NCBI GenBank assembly: GCA_900315175.1 | Contig: OMYA01000002.1 | Span: forward strand, 186,001-250,000 | Reading direction: 5' to 3' | DNA from: an uncultured Bacteroidales bacterium | Lineage (GTDB): Bacteria > Bacteroidota > Bacteroidia > Bacteroidales > F082 | DNA length: 64,000 bases | Shown: positions 36,614 to 45,798 of the stretch, piece after piece | Layout of the letters: every line of letters starts with the position of its first letter | How positions within the stretch are numbered: the first letter of the stretch is position 1 | Notes under the pieces: model-generated | Databases searched by the model: none | What the model was told of the DNA's origin: nothing | Seen by the model: the letters and a program-made list of their open reading frames with translations, nothing else | Made by a program: the position numbers and the translations under genes

Positions 36614-37751
36614 ATCTTATCGAAGCTTTAAAGATTGCATTTTTTCCAAACCTTTTCCTTATCCTGTCTAAAGCGCCGTAAAGGTCTGTCATCTCCGTCT
36701 TGTCGTCGAACAAATCAAGTTGTTGCGTGCCGCCTACAAGGCTGCTGAAGCGCACTCCGATGAGCCTTATCAGCAGACGGCGGTCGTAAAGCTTGTCGAA
36801 GATATCGTACACTGTTTTTAACAAAAGGTGGTCGAAGGAGGTGTACGGTATCTGTCGCTGCATGCTGTGCGTGTCGAAATCGGAGTAGCGTATCTTCACC
36901 GTAACACAGCCTGTCAGCTTGGTCTGCGACCGCATCTCGAACGCCAGCCTTTCCACCATCCGCGCCAGCACGCTCTTCAGCAACACAATGTCGATGGTGT
37001 CGGTCTCGAAAGTGTGTTCCTTGCTCAGCGATTTCTGCTCCTCGTAAGGCTGCACCGGTGTGGTGTCGATGCCGTTAGCTTTCTTCCATATCTCGATTCC
37101 TGTCTTTCCAAGTGCCTGACTGACGACGACATCAGGCATCTGACGGAAGTCACCGATGGTGGCGATGCCCATCGAGCGCAGCAACTGATATGTCTTCACC
37201 CCCACCATTGGGATTTTGCCTATCGACAGCGGGTCGAGGAAAGGATGCACCTGCTGATGCGACACCTGCAGTTCACCGTTTGGTTTTGCCTCATCGGTGG
37301 CTATCTTCGAGATGGTCTTATTCTCAGAAAGTCCGAAAGATATTGGCAGTCCGGAGTTCTTCATTATCGTCTCACGCAACTCGTGTGCCCATTTATAACA
37401 CCCGAAAAACCTGTCCATTCCCGTGACGTCGATGTAATGCTCGTCGATGCTGGTCTTCTCGAAGACGGGGGCACGGTCGGCAATAATTTCAGTCACGAGG
37501 CGCGAGTAACGGCTGTAGAGTTCCATGTCACCGCCGATGAACACTGCCTGCGGGCACAATTGTTTTGCCAGCCGCATCGGTTGAGCCGAATGCACGCCGA
37601 AACGCCTCGCCTCGTAACTGCAGGTGGAGACGACACCCCTGTCCGACATGCCTCCGACAATCACAGGACGCCCCTCCAACGCCGGGTTGATCAGGCGCTC
37701 CACCGACACGAAAAACGTGTCCAAATCAAGATGTAAAACTGTTCGCTCCAT
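36594..37751 (-). CDS. dinB: DNA polymerase IV (Y-family)
   Basis: Translesion, error-prone polymerase. 385 aa. Catalytic acids: DLDTFFVSVE near residues 8-17 and SIDEHYIDVTG at about 101-111; little-finger domain (about 240-350); QQLDLF near residue 345 is the beta-clamp binding motif. Start MERTVLHLDLD is at the usual place. The last residues N-I-R-Q-D and the stop are coded by the repeat array (AATATTAGACAGGATTAA), so the tail has been overwritten. Divergent from the S24 regulator; a 16-bp inverted repeat lies between them. Confidence 0.93.
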   Translation of the reverse strand: MERTVLHLDLDTFFVSVERLINPALEGRPVIVGGMSDRGVVSTCSYEARRFGVHSAQPMRLAKQLCPQAVFIGGDMELYSRYSRLVTEIIADRAPVFEKTSIDEHYIDVTGMDRFFGCYKWAHELRETIMKNSGLPISFGLSENKTISKIATDEAKPNGELQVSHQQVHPFLDPLSIGKIPMVGVKTYQLLRSMGIATIGDFRQMPDVVVSQALGKTGIEIWKKANGIDTTPVQPYEEQKSLSKEHTFETDTIDIVLLKSVLARMVERLAFEMRSQTKLTGCVTVKIRYSDFDTHSMQRQIPYTSFDHLLLKTVYDIFDKLYDRRLLIRLIGVRFSSLVGGTQQLDLFDDKTEMTDLYGALDRIRKRFGKNAIFKASIRYNIRQD

Positions 37752-37760
37752 ATTCTTTGT

Positions 37761-37824
37761 CTCTCGCAGATTACGCGAAATGCACTGTGGAAGGATTCCG
37801 TGTTTTCAGCGTAATCTGCGAGAG
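37761..37824. repeat. Perfect 16-bp inverted repeat between dinB and the S24 regulator
   Basis: CTCTCGCAGATTACGC at 37761-37776 and its exact complement at 37809-37824, with 32 bases between. It lies in the dinB leader, so it could be an operator for the S24 regulator or a large hairpin. The same arms look like a Bacteroidales intergenic repeat, so neither role is certain. Confidence 0.75.
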
Positions 37825-37848
37825 GTTTAAAAAAAAATCATTTTTTTC

Positions 37849-37878
37849 TTGTCATTTCAAAAATTATTTGTAATTTTG
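37849..37878 (+). promoter_or_regulatory. Promoter of the S24 regulator
   Basis: TTG, exactly 19 bases, then TAATTTTG. It gives a leader of about 75 bases before the ATG of MLFSTNI. Confidence 0.8.
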
Positions 37879-37958
37879 CCATGTTTTTAATCAAAAATTG
37901 CGACGAAAAATTAGTCATTATTTTAATACGTGTCAAGAAAAATTTTAAAATTTTTGCT

Positions 37959-38762
37959 ATGTTATTCAGTACCAATATAAAATTTTTGCGTAAGCGCCGT
38001 TCGAAGACGCAGGATGACGTCGCCACGGCGCTCAACATGAAGCGTTCGACGCTCAGCGGATACGAAAATGAGGTGTCGGAGCCCAACATTGAGGCGCTCG
38101 TCTCGCTGTCGAAATACTTCAACGTCGCCATCGACACATTAATAAAGGTGGACCTTACAAAGATTGGCGAGTTCCAGCTCAGCCAGCTCGAGCGTGGCTA
38201 CGACGTGCATCTCAAAGGCAGCAACATCAGGGTGCTTGCCACCACCGTCGACAGCGGCAACCGCGAGAACATAGAGCTCGTGTCAGAACGCGCAAAGGCA
38301 GGATACACAACAGGTTACGCAGACCCCGACTACATACGCGTGCTCCCTACATTCCAGCTACCGTTCCTGTCAAAAGAGAGAAAATACCGCACTTTCCAAA
38401 TCAGCGGCGACTCCATGCTGCCCATCCCCGACAAGTCGTACGTCACGGGCGAATACATCCTCGACTGGCACAACATCCACGACAAACAGGCGTATATCAT
38501 CCTCACCATCGACGACGGCATCGTATTCAAAATCGTTGAAAATCATATCGCTGACGGCTATCTGAGGCTTCATTCGCTGAATCCGATGTACGAGCCGTTC
38601 GAGATTCCGCTCAACGAGATAAAAGAGGTATGGAAATTCGTTCATTATATCAGCTCGGAGATGCCCGAAAGCATGAACCAGCCACGCGAACAGCAGCTCA
38701 TCGACACAATAAACGACCTGAAAAAACAAGTTCAAGCCATACAACTGAAGCTGAATCTTTAA
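37959..38762 (+). CDS. XRE-HTH plus S24 peptidase-like (LexA-like) regulator
   Basis: A 267-aa DNA-binding regulator. The N-terminus (about 1-60) is a helix-turn-helix (TQDDVATALNMKRSTLSGYE). The C-terminal half is an S24/LexA-like domain: FQISGDSMLPIPDKSYV holds the candidate Ser and TYVT/EYILDWHNIHDKQAYIILTIDDGIVFKIVE the Lys region. By family, such proteins self-cleave or are inactivated on DNA damage and control a divergent dinB-dnaE2 unit. I start it at MLFSTNIKFL; an ATG at 37881 lies three bases after the -7 box, so it is not transcribed. The tail (about 245-267) is a short coiled coil. Confidence 0.85.
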   Translation: MLFSTNIKFLRKRRSKTQDDVATALNMKRSTLSGYENEVSEPNIEALVSLSKYFNVAIDTLIKVDLTKIGEFQLSQLERGYDVHLKGSNIRVLATTVDSGNRENIELVSERAKAGYTTGYADPDYIRVLPTFQLPFLSKERKYRTFQISGDSMLPIPDKSYVTGEYILDWHNIHDKQAYIILTIDDGIVFKIVENHIADGYLRLHSLNPMYEPFEIPLNEIKEVWKFVHYISSEMPESMNQPREQQLIDTINDLKKQVQAIQLKLNL

Positions 38763-38801
38763 AATTTTTCAGATTTTTCCAGCTTTATTAAAAAAAATGC
38801 C

Positions 38802-38809
38802 TAATTTTG
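38802..38809 (+). promoter_or_regulatory. -7 box of lipoprotein promoter
   Basis: TAATTTTG, 45 bases before the lipoprotein start. Confidence 0.45.
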
Positions 38810-38853
38810 CAATGTCATTAGCATTCCTTGATTTTTTTTAAACATTTAGCAAT

Positions 38854-39768
38854 ATGAAAAAAGTATTCTTCTCATTGATGCTCATCGCAGCATTTGCAGC
38901 AGGATTCACCAGCTGTAAAAAAGACGAAAACGACACAAACAGCCACTCACAGACATTCTCTTTAGGAGGAACATCGTATGATGTCAACAACGCCCTCACC
39001 ATTACAAATATCAGATATGAAGGCAATGAGATCTACAACGCAATCGTGTTATCCAACGGAAGCCTCACCAACAATAACGGAGCCGAAAGCCGTGGCATAA
39101 TCATTGCTTTCAAAGGCGACATCACCTCTGGAACATACACTTTATCGGGAGACGCAACAGCTTATCCTAAATATGCATTCTCAAGCCTCAACATCGCCGA
39201 TATCGCAAGCTTCGACATCGAAAACTTCTTTGACAACGGCAATGCCTATGTCGGCACAACAGGCTCATTCACCCTCGAAGTTGATGGCGGCACTTACACA
39301 ATCACAACAGAAGGCATCGAGGTTGAAAATGTATTGGATCCATCGATTATCGAGACTTCATCTGTCGACTACGAAGGTGCTTCAATAGTTTACGAGCTTG
39401 CAACAGTCATCAATGGCAACCTCAACAATGATGTAATCGCGACAGCAGGCAGAACAAAATACAACCTGATGTTCATTGAGACCCAAATCGCAGCTTTCAT
39501 CACCTATAGCGGCAACATGATTGGACTCACGTCAAGATCATCATTCACAGATGGTCTTCCTGTAGGAGAATTCACAAACAGCGACTTCCCTATCATTTAT
39601 CTGGAAGGCATGAACATCAACGCACCTAAATTCGCCACGAGCGGCAACATCGTGATTGCAAAAGACGGTGACACTTACACAATCGACATCACCAACGCCA
39701 CCATCAACGGCGACAATTACGAAATGCACTACGAGGGCACCCTCCCATTCTTCGACTTCCCATTCTAA
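38854..39768 (+). CDS. Lipoprotein, function unknown
   Basis: A 304-aa lipoprotein: signal peptide with lipobox AAGFTSC (Cys about residue 21), then the spacer KKDENDTNSHSQ, which is acidic and typical of exported Bacteroidota lipoproteins. The rest is beta-rich and Asn/Thr-rich. It may contain two similar halves: GTTGSFTLEVDGGTYTITTEG in the middle and SGNIVIAKDGDTYTIDITNATINGDNYEM near the end have the same strand pattern. No family recognised. It ends in a strong terminator. Confidence 0.75.
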   Translation: MKKVFFSLMLIAAFAAGFTSCKKDENDTNSHSQTFSLGGTSYDVNNALTITNIRYEGNEIYNAIVLSNGSLTNNNGAESRGIIIAFKGDITSGTYTLSGDATAYPKYAFSSLNIADIASFDIENFFDNGNAYVGTTGSFTLEVDGGTYTITTEGIEVENVLDPSIIETSSVDYEGASIVYELATVINGNLNNDVIATAGRTKYNLMFIETQIAAFITYSGNMIGLTSRSSFTDGLPVGEFTNSDFPIIYLEGMNINAPKFATSGNIVIAKDGDTYTIDITNATINGDNYEMHYEGTLPFFDFPF

Positions 39769-39785
39769 ATAAGAACTTGAGACAT

Positions 39786-39822
39786 AAAAAAGGCGTCACG
39801 CTTAAGCGTGACGCCTTTTTTT
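39786..39822. terminator. Strong bidirectional terminator
   Basis: A-run, AGGCGTCACGCTT-AAGCGTGACGCCT, T-run; an essentially perfect stem between convergent genes. Confidence 0.92.
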
Positions 39823-39823
39823 A

Positions 39824-39853
39824 AATAAACGGTAAACAGTAAACTATAAACTA
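39824..39853 (+). repeat. Four heptamers NNTAAAC running into a stop codon
   Basis: AATAAAC, GGTAAAC, AGTAAAC, TATAAAC, TAT. The CTA of the last step is the minus-strand TAG stop of the tricorn-like protease. Confidence 0.8.
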
Positions 39854-42800
39854 TTTCCCCCAATACTCGAAAGTCTCAAGTTCCTTCAGCAGCTCATCCA
39901 CTGCGGCTTCCAGCTGTTCATCAATGCCTTGAGCAAGCTTCTCAGGAGTGTTTTTAACCTTGATATCGGGCTCCAGCTGGCTGTTTTCCAGATAGTTGCC
40001 TTCTTCGGTGCGATAGCCTATGACCGGCAATCCGAAATAAAGGGTGTTGTCCTGCAAGGTCTCCCACGTGACGCTGCTCATGGTGCCAGGCACAGGCATT
40101 CCAACGAGTTTACCCATATTTTTGTGTTTGTAAACCCATGGTGTGCCGTGTGCGTTGCTATAATTAGCCTCGCCAATTATCATAATCGATGGTTTCACAT
40201 AGCGACGCGACGGCATGATGCACGACACGCTGTCGCGGATAACTTGCTCGAGATATTTCTCACCGGAGAACAAGACCTCAATATCCTCATGCAGACGACC
40301 GCCGCCGTTGAAACGGGTGTCGATGACGATACCTTTACGGAGATTGTATTTCCCTAAAATATCAGCGTAAACATCACGATAGCTGGCATCGCCCATGCTC
40401 TTGATATGAACGTAACCGAGACGACCTTCCGACATGCTGTCGACAATATGAGCATTGTGTTTTATCCAACGTTTGTAAAGCAAATCGTTCTGAGCGCTGC
40501 GCGAAATAGGCTTCACCACCTCATCCCAACGCTTCTTCGACTTCGGGCTGTAGATTGAAACGAGAACGGTCTTCCCCGACTTTTTGTTCAGAAGCGGGAA
40601 ATAATCCATATCTTTCGTAATTGCGACGCCATCAATCTTTTCAATGATGTCACCGGCCTTCACTTCTGATGTTTTCTTGTCAAATGGACCGTATTCCAAG
40701 ACTTCTTCAATACGAAGGCCGTCTTTGTCGTAATCCCAGTCGAAAAGCAGACCCAGCTGGGCTGTAGCATCACCGTTAGAAGCGTTGCGATAGCCTGAGC
40801 CCGAGTGTGAGACGTTAAGTTCGCCCAGCACCTCGCTCAACAGCTCTGCAAAGTCATAATTATTATTTATATGTGCAAGGAACGGATAGAAATCCACCTT
40901 AATTTGCTCGAAATCAGCGCCGTTATGGTCGCGGCGGAACAGACGCTTGCCTTCCTGCAGGAACACGTGGTTGTACATGTATTCACGTTCGGCAGCGTGG
41001 TCGAGTTCCATCGTCGCATCATATTTAATGGATGTGGCCTTGCCTCCTTTGGTGTCGATTTTCTGAAGATTTCCGCCAGAAAGCACATATATGTTGTCAC
41101 CTTTTTTATTCAATACAAGTTGAGCGCCACCGGCATCAAGTTTTTTCAAAATCTTCGTCGATTTCTCGCGAACATCAAGTTCCCAAAGGTCATAGCCCTT
41201 CTCAAAAGCACTCAAGAAGTACAATTTGTCGCCGTCTTTCGACAAAACAGCGCCCGACAATCTCGACGACATCGGGGTGAGGCGAACGACACGCTCATCA
41301 AGCCTATCCAATTCAATATCAATAGTCTTCGCTTCTTCCTTCTTATCTTTTTTATCCTTTTTATCGTCTTTTTTATCCTTCTTATCCTTATCATCCCCCT
41401 TATCCTTTATCTTTTCATTTTCCTTCTTAAAAATCTCGTATTCTTCCTTCGAAAGATTGAACTTATCGAGGGCATCCTGGTTCATGAAGCATATGAAAGC
41501 GTCGTTTTGGCTGCCCCATGAGGCGTGCGAGCGCATTCCGTAACGATTTGAGTAGAAGGTGATTGCGTTACCATCCAAAGCCCAACGCGGACCACCGGTA
41601 ATGTAGCCGTCATTTGTGATGTTATAAATCTTCATATCGCCGTCAGCCGAAACGATTCCCACATCGTTATATGGCTGGCGCATATTTGTGACGAGTGTCA
41701 GAGCGAACCATTTTCCATCTGGAGACCATTGATAATCAAATGGATTTGCGTCAGTGTCATAATGCTGGGTCCCATCAGTGATTTGACGCACCTTCTTTGT
41801 GTCCAAGTTTATGACTTTCAAGAATTTACGGTTTTCGATGTATGCTATTTCCTTGCCGTCTGGTGAAAACTGCGGAGCTGAGCGCTCGATGCCGTCGTCA
41901 CCAAACAAGCACTCTTCTTCAATCAGGGTGGCGTATGCGAAGTTAAGGTCTTCCTTGCGTGTCATCTTTGCAAGATAAAGGTTGTAATAGCCATCGCGTT
42001 CCGAGGTGTAAACCAATGTCTTGCCGTCAGGCGAGAACGACGGATCGTATTCAGCCTCAGGTGTATGCGTAATCTGCTTGGTGGTCTGGTACTCGTCGGA
42101 AGTGACGAACACCTCACCGCGCGACACGAATGCGATGAGGTTACCCTCCGGAGTTACGGTGAGGTCGGTAGCTCCGCCGAATTTGCCACGTTCCACAACG
42201 TTCTCCTGATCGTTGACAATCTGAATATCAACCTTCTTGGGCTCTTCGCCTATCTTTTGGGTATAAATCTCACCCTGATAGCCGTAGCACAAGGTCCCAT
42301 CATTGGCGACGCTCAAAAAACGCACCGGATAAGTCTTGAAATTTGAAACTTGTACTGGCTCAAATTTAGCCGGCCACTGCATCATATAAACATTCTGGCT
42401 GTTACGTCCAGCCGGCTCGCTGAGATATACAAACGACCTATGGTCAGGCATAAACACAGGCTCGCGATCCTCCCCGATGTTGGTTGTCAATATCTTATGA
42501 GTCTTTTCCTTAGCATTGTAATAAACGATATCGCGTGCCACCGACGACACCTGATGCTTGCGCCAGATGTTCTCGCTGCCCTTGCGGTCGTAGTAGAGGA
42601 ACGACTCACCGTCGCTGTCGAATGAGACCGAACAAACAGTGGCTGCAGTGACTTGCTTCGGGCGTCCGCCTTCTACTGGCACCTTATATAACTCTGTGAG
42701 CCAACCCGAGGCAAACTGTGCGTCTTTGGCATCTTTTTGAATCATGGCACTGTAGTAAATCTCACTGTCGTCAGGTGAAAACGCCAATGGAGTCTCATTG

Positions 42801-43120
42801 GCTGAGTTTGTAGTGACACGTTTTGGCGCGCCACCATTCACCGGCATGGTATAGATGTCAAAATTCCCATTACGGTCGGTTGCGAAAGCGATAGTATTGC
42901 CATCGTGCGACCAAATCGGGCTGTAGTCGTATGCCGCGGAAGTGGTCAGTTGATGTGCTGTACCGCCTTTAGAATCAACGACATAGATATCGCCTTTATA
43001 GGTGAAAGCGATTTTGTCGCCATTTGGTGAAATCTGGTTGTAACGCATCCATAACGGTTGCTGCGCCAACGAAGTCATTGCAAGAAATGACGTGATTACT
43101 GCAAGGAATAATTTTTTCAT
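39851..43120 (-). CDS. Tricorn-like S41 protease with TolB beta-propeller
   Basis: A large (1,089 aa) exported protease. Signal peptide ends MTSLAQQ. Two beta-propeller sections (about 30-590) carry TolB-type repeats such as YSPIWSHDGNTIAF and DPSFSPDGKTLVY. A Lys/Asp/Glu-rich stretch (KDKGDDKDKKDKKDD) links to a PDZ domain (about 810-900), then the S41 core with GIVIDTRFNGGGRLHED and catalytic Ser in GEANYSNAHGT. It is a periplasmic peptidase that trims oligopeptides. The stop codon lies in a heptamer repeat. Confidence 0.9.
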   Translation of the reverse strand: MKKLFLAVITSFLAMTSLAQQPLWMRYNQISPNGDKIAFTYKGDIYVVDSKGGTAHQLTTSAAYDYSPIWSHDGNTIAFATDRNGNFDIYTMPVNGGAPKRVTTNSANETPLAFSPDDSEIYYSAMIQKDAKDAQFASGWLTELYKVPVEGGRPKQVTAATVCSVSFDSDGESFLYYDRKGSENIWRKHQVSSVARDIVYYNAKEKTHKILTTNIGEDREPVFMPDHRSFVYLSEPAGRNSQNVYMMQWPAKFEPVQVSNFKTYPVRFLSVANDGTLCYGYQGEIYTQKIGEEPKKVDIQIVNDQENVVERGKFGGATDLTVTPEGNLIAFVSRGEVFVTSDEYQTTKQITHTPEAEYDPSFSPDGKTLVYTSERDGYYNLYLAKMTRKEDLNFAYATLIEEECLFGDDGIERSAPQFSPDGKEIAYIENRKFLKVINLDTKKVRQITDGTQHYDTDANPFDYQWSPDGKWFALTLVTNMRQPYNDVGIVSADGDMKIYNITNDGYITGGPRWALDGNAITFYSNRYGMRSHASWGSQNDAFICFMNQDALDKFNLSKEEYEIFKKENEKIKDKGDDKDKKDKKDDKKDKKDKKEEAKTIDIELDRLDERVVRLTPMSSRLSGAVLSKDGDKLYFLSAFEKGYDLWELDVREKSTKILKKLDAGGAQLVLNKKGDNIYVLSGGNLQKIDTKGGKATSIKYDATMELDHAAEREYMYNHVFLQEGKRLFRRDHNGADFEQIKVDFYPFLAHINNNYDFAELLSEVLGELNVSHSGSGYRNASNGDATAQLGLLFDWDYDKDGLRIEEVLEYGPFDKKTSEVKAGDIIEKIDGVAITKDMDYFPLLNKKSGKTVLVSIYSPKSKKRWDEVVKPISRSAQNDLLYKRWIKHNAHIVDSMSEGRLGYVHIKSMGDASYRDVYADILGKYNLRKGIVIDTRFNGGGRLHEDIEVLFSGEKYLEQVIRDSVSCIMPSRRYVKPSIMIIGEANYSNAHGTPWVYKHKNMGKLVGMPVPGTMSSVTWETLQDNTLYFGLPVIGYRTEEGNYLENSQLEPDIKVKNTPEKLAQGIDEQLEAAVDELLKELETFEYWGK

Positions 43121-43144
43121 ATAATAATAAATTTACTCGTTTCC

Positions 43145-43189
43145 GTCATTTCAACTAGAGCGTTGTGGAAATATCCAACTCGAAATGAC
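43145..43189. repeat. GTCATTTC palindromic element, second copy
   Basis: GTCATTTCAACTAGAGCG ... ACTCGAAATGAC; the same ends as the element at 18011. Confidence 0.75.
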
Positions 43190-43263
43190 GTCACAAAAAT
43201 AAAAAAAATTTTTTAGTTAAAGAAAAAAATTGTAATTTTACATTTTAAATTTTTGACAAAATT

Positions 43264-44076
43264 ATGGAATTGAATTTGAAGCGTCCGATAGCGTTTTTTG
43301 ATTTGGAAACCACGGGGTTGAACATAACACACGACCGTATTGTGGAGGTTAGTGTATTGAGAATCAATGTAAACGGCACCCAGGAGCAGCGCACCTGGCG
43401 CATCAACCCCGGCATCCCGATTCCGCCCGAGACGACGGCAATACACGGCATCAGCGACGCCGATGTGGCACACGAAAAGACGTTCAAACAGGCCGCGCCG
43501 GAGATTTCAAAGTTTTTCGGGAATTGCGACCTCGCAGGATATAACATTCTGAAGTTCGACCTCCCGATGCTCGTCGAGGAGTTCATCCGCGCAGGCGTCA
43601 ACTTCGATCCGAAAGACCGTCAGCTCATCGACGTGATGAACATTTTCATGAAAATGGAGCCAAGGACATTGAAGGGCGCCTACCGTTTCTTCCTCAACAA
43701 AGAACTCGACAACGCGCACTCAGCCAACGCCGACACCTTGGCCACTTACGAGGTTCTCACAGCCATGCTCGACCGCTACAAGGATACCGAATACACTGAT
43801 TTTAAAGGCGTTACATCGAAACCTATAGTGAACGACATGACTGAACTGGCGCAGTTTTCATCGCATCATCAAAACGCCGACCTCATGGGGCAAATCGTTT
43901 ACGACGAGCAAGGCAAAGCCGTCTTTAAATTCGGGAAACATAAGGACGAACGCGTGGAAGACGTCTTCCGTAAAGAGCCGCAATACTACGACTGGATTAT
44001 GAAAAGTGACTTTCCGGAATACACCAAGCGCGTTGTGACGAAGTTGCGTTATCCTGACAGAAATATCAGTTTTTAG
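43264..44076 (+). CDS. DnaQ-type 3'-5' exonuclease
   Basis: 270-aa DEDDh exonuclease related to polymerase III epsilon. Motifs: ExoI AFFDLETTGLN at about 9-19, ExoII NILKFDLPML, ExoIII HSANADTLATYEVL, giving the DEDDh acids and His. The C-terminal 80 residues (FKFGKHKDERVEDVFRKEPQYYDWI) form an extra small domain also seen in other Bacteroidota exonucleases. It could proofread or work in repair; it is not clearly the replicative epsilon. It ends 11 bases inside the convergent AraC regulator. Confidence 0.9.
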   Translation: MELNLKRPIAFFDLETTGLNITHDRIVEVSVLRINVNGTQEQRTWRINPGIPIPPETTAIHGISDADVAHEKTFKQAAPEISKFFGNCDLAGYNILKFDLPMLVEEFIRAGVNFDPKDRQLIDVMNIFMKMEPRTLKGAYRFFLNKELDNAHSANADTLATYEVLTAMLDRYKDTEYTDFKGVTSKPIVNDMTELAQFSSHHQNADLMGQIVYDEQGKAVFKFGKHKDERVEDVFRKEPQYYDWIMKSDFPEYTKRVVTKLRYPDRNISF

Positions 44077-45130
44077 AATATTGTGCCGGCGTCTCGCCTG
44101 TGATGTCGTGAAACACTCTCTGGAAGTGTGAGCGGCTGATGCCACAGTGGTCGGCGACCGCTTCGACAGACCATTCCGGATGCTGCTTGATGGCATGTTT
44201 CGCCTCCTCCACGCGAAGCTCGGTGATCCATCGTGAATACGAAGCATAACCTTTGTTTCTTATCCATGCAGAAAGCATATACAATGGCAGTTGCATCTCT
44301 GTGGCTGCCATCGGTTTTGTGACACCGCTCTTCAGATACGAGCCATTTCCGACCCATTTGGCGACCGCCTCATCAGCCTTCTCCATTGTGTTATCGTTGA
44401 CATCATCGTCTTTCTGTCCGGCATATTGTTCAGCCTCCTCCACATGTTGTGAAGCGCCTGTAATGACATATCGCACAAAGCAGAACCACATATAAAAAAT
44501 ACCGACAAAAAGCGACAATGCGAAGCAAGCGAGGAGCCATCCGCCGCTGAAGATGACAAGCGGCACCAGCACTGTCGTGAGCGACATCATCACTATCGTA
44601 AACTTCATCCATCTGAGGAGTCCGCTACGGTCCTGATCGTAATAATCGGCAAGCACCAGCTCCATTCGCGACACCTCGCGGAGGTGAAGCCAGCTATAGT
44701 ATATTTGCATCACGCTGTATGCGGAACTTGCAAGTATCTCGGAATAAAGCAACTGTCTTGAGTCTATGCCACCCAATATTCCATACGTCAAAAGAGCCAA
44801 CGCCAGCAGCCATGTCGGGATGCCGGCCAGCCATTCGAAGCGGCTGATGCGACCTTGACGTTCGAGATTAAGGATGTTGAGCGACATCAACGCCGCGGCA
44901 GGAATAAAAAACACCAGATTTATCAGCACAGCCTGTTCCATACTCGTCGAACGGCTCCCGCTGACATACTGAATCAGGAACTGCACGCCCATCAGCAAGA
45001 GGCCGCCTGTCATGAGCCAACGCGAACGGTTCGCCACACGGTTGTCACTCACCCTCCGAGGCAGAAACACCATGAGCGCCAACGCCATCAGCGTCATCAA
45101 CAGCACAGCCGAAAACTGCATTTCCTTCAT
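44066..45130 (-). CDS. Membrane-anchored AraC-family regulator
   Basis: A 354-aa protein. About seven hydrophobic helices in the N-terminal 210 residues, then an AraC HTH pair in the last 90 (LSAWIRNKGYASYSRWITELRVEEAKHAIKQ, VEAVADHCGISRSHFQRVFHDITGETPAQY). Regulators with this plan probably sense something in the membrane or periplasm. Target genes are unknown. The start ATG (MKEMQF) is chosen because an upstream TTG overlaps a TATTTTTG box. Overlaps the exonuclease gene tail to tail. Confidence 0.82.
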   Translation of the reverse strand: MKEMQFSAVLLMTLMALALMVFLPRRVSDNRVANRSRWLMTGGLLLMGVQFLIQYVSGSRSTSMEQAVLINLVFFIPAAALMSLNILNLERQGRISRFEWLAGIPTWLLALALLTYGILGGIDSRQLLYSEILASSAYSVMQIYYSWLHLREVSRMELVLADYYDQDRSGLLRWMKFTIVMMSLTTVLVPLVIFSGGWLLACFALSLFVGIFYMWFCFVRYVITGASQHVEEAEQYAGQKDDDVNDNTMEKADEAVAKWVGNGSYLKSGVTKPMAATEMQLPLYMLSAWIRNKGYASYSRWITELRVEEAKHAIKQHPEWSVEAVADHCGISRSHFQRVFHDITGETPAQYSKN

Positions 45131-45155
45131 TGCACCTATTAATAAAATTAGGGCG

Positions 45156-45163
45156 CAAAAATA
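45156..45163 (-). promoter_or_regulatory. -7 box of the AraC regulator
   Basis: Minus strand TATTTTTG, 25 bases before the start ATG. Confidence 0.5.
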
Positions 45164-45218
45164 CAAAAAATAACTAAAAATAATTTAAAAAAACACATTA
45201 CAATATCAAAAAAACGAT

Positions 45219-45226
45219 TATCTTTG
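45219..45226 (+). promoter_or_regulatory. -7 box of DUF3276 gene
   Basis: TATCTTTG, 33 bases before the start. Confidence 0.5.
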
Positions 45227-45259
45227 CATCGAATTCTTTAACATCAAAATAGACAGAAT

Positions 45260-45625
45260 ATGGAAGAAAATGAAAAGATGAACAATCGTGAGGAATTGTT
45301 TTCGAGACCGGTACGTGCAGGTAAACGCACATATTTTTTCGATGTGAAAGCAACAAGAGGCGATGAGAAATACATCACCATCACAGAAAGCAAGCGCCGT
45401 TTCAGCAATGAGCAGAACCGCTTCTTCTATGAGAAACACAAAATTTTCCTTTACAAGGAAGACTTCGAGAAATTCGCCAACGCCCTTAAGGAAACCCTTA
45501 ATTTCATTGAGACAGGCGAATATCCGGAAGGCTATTTCGACGAGCCTAAAGTTTATGACGAACCAAATGACGGCGAAATGAAAGACGATGTCGAAGACTG
45601 GTTCAACGATATGGACAAGAAATAA
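45260..45625 (+). CDS. DUF3276 (PUR-alpha-like) nucleic-acid-binding protein
   Basis: A 121-aa PUR-domain protein related to Borrelia BpuR. The block EELFSRPVRAGKRTYFFDVK at about 11-30 followed by DEKYITITESKRRF is the family signature, ending in an acidic tail (KDDVEDWFNDMDKK). Such proteins bind single-stranded DNA or RNA and can control expression. A stand-alone gene with its own promoter; heptamer repeats follow the stop. Confidence 0.85.
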   Translation: MEENEKMNNREELFSRPVRAGKRTYFFDVKATRGDEKYITITESKRRFSNEQNRFFYEKHKIFLYKEDFEKFANALKETLNFIETGEYPEGYFDEPKVYDEPNDGEMKDDVEDWFNDMDKK

Positions 45626-45646
45626 TGTTTACGGTTTACCGTTCAT
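45626..45646 (+). repeat. Heptamers TGTTTAC, GGTTTAC, CGTTCAT
   Basis: Three 7-nt steps directly after the DUF3276 stop codon. Confidence 0.7.
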
Positions 45647-45760
45647 AGTATTTGGTTAATTTTAAGTGGTGTTAAGATCCTGGTAACGTTGAGGTTATCG
45701 GGATTTTTTCATTGTTTATAATTTATTTAAAAATAAAATAAGTATTCCAAAAATTTTCCG

Positions 45761-45768
45761 TATCTTTG
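45761..45768 (+). promoter_or_regulatory. -7 box of parAB promoter
   Basis: TATCTTTG, 30 bases before the parA start. Confidence 0.55.
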
Positions 45769-45798
45769 TACGTTTAAATATAACACATATTTTTAGCA

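Noticed and set aside
36828..37736. 302-aa plus-strand frame opposite dinB
   Set aside because: Mirror of dinB codon bias; rich in His and Arg without domain logic.
37881..37958. Longer N-terminus of the S24 regulator
   Set aside because: The upstream ATG lies three bases after the -7 box; the HTH starts at the ATG at 37959.
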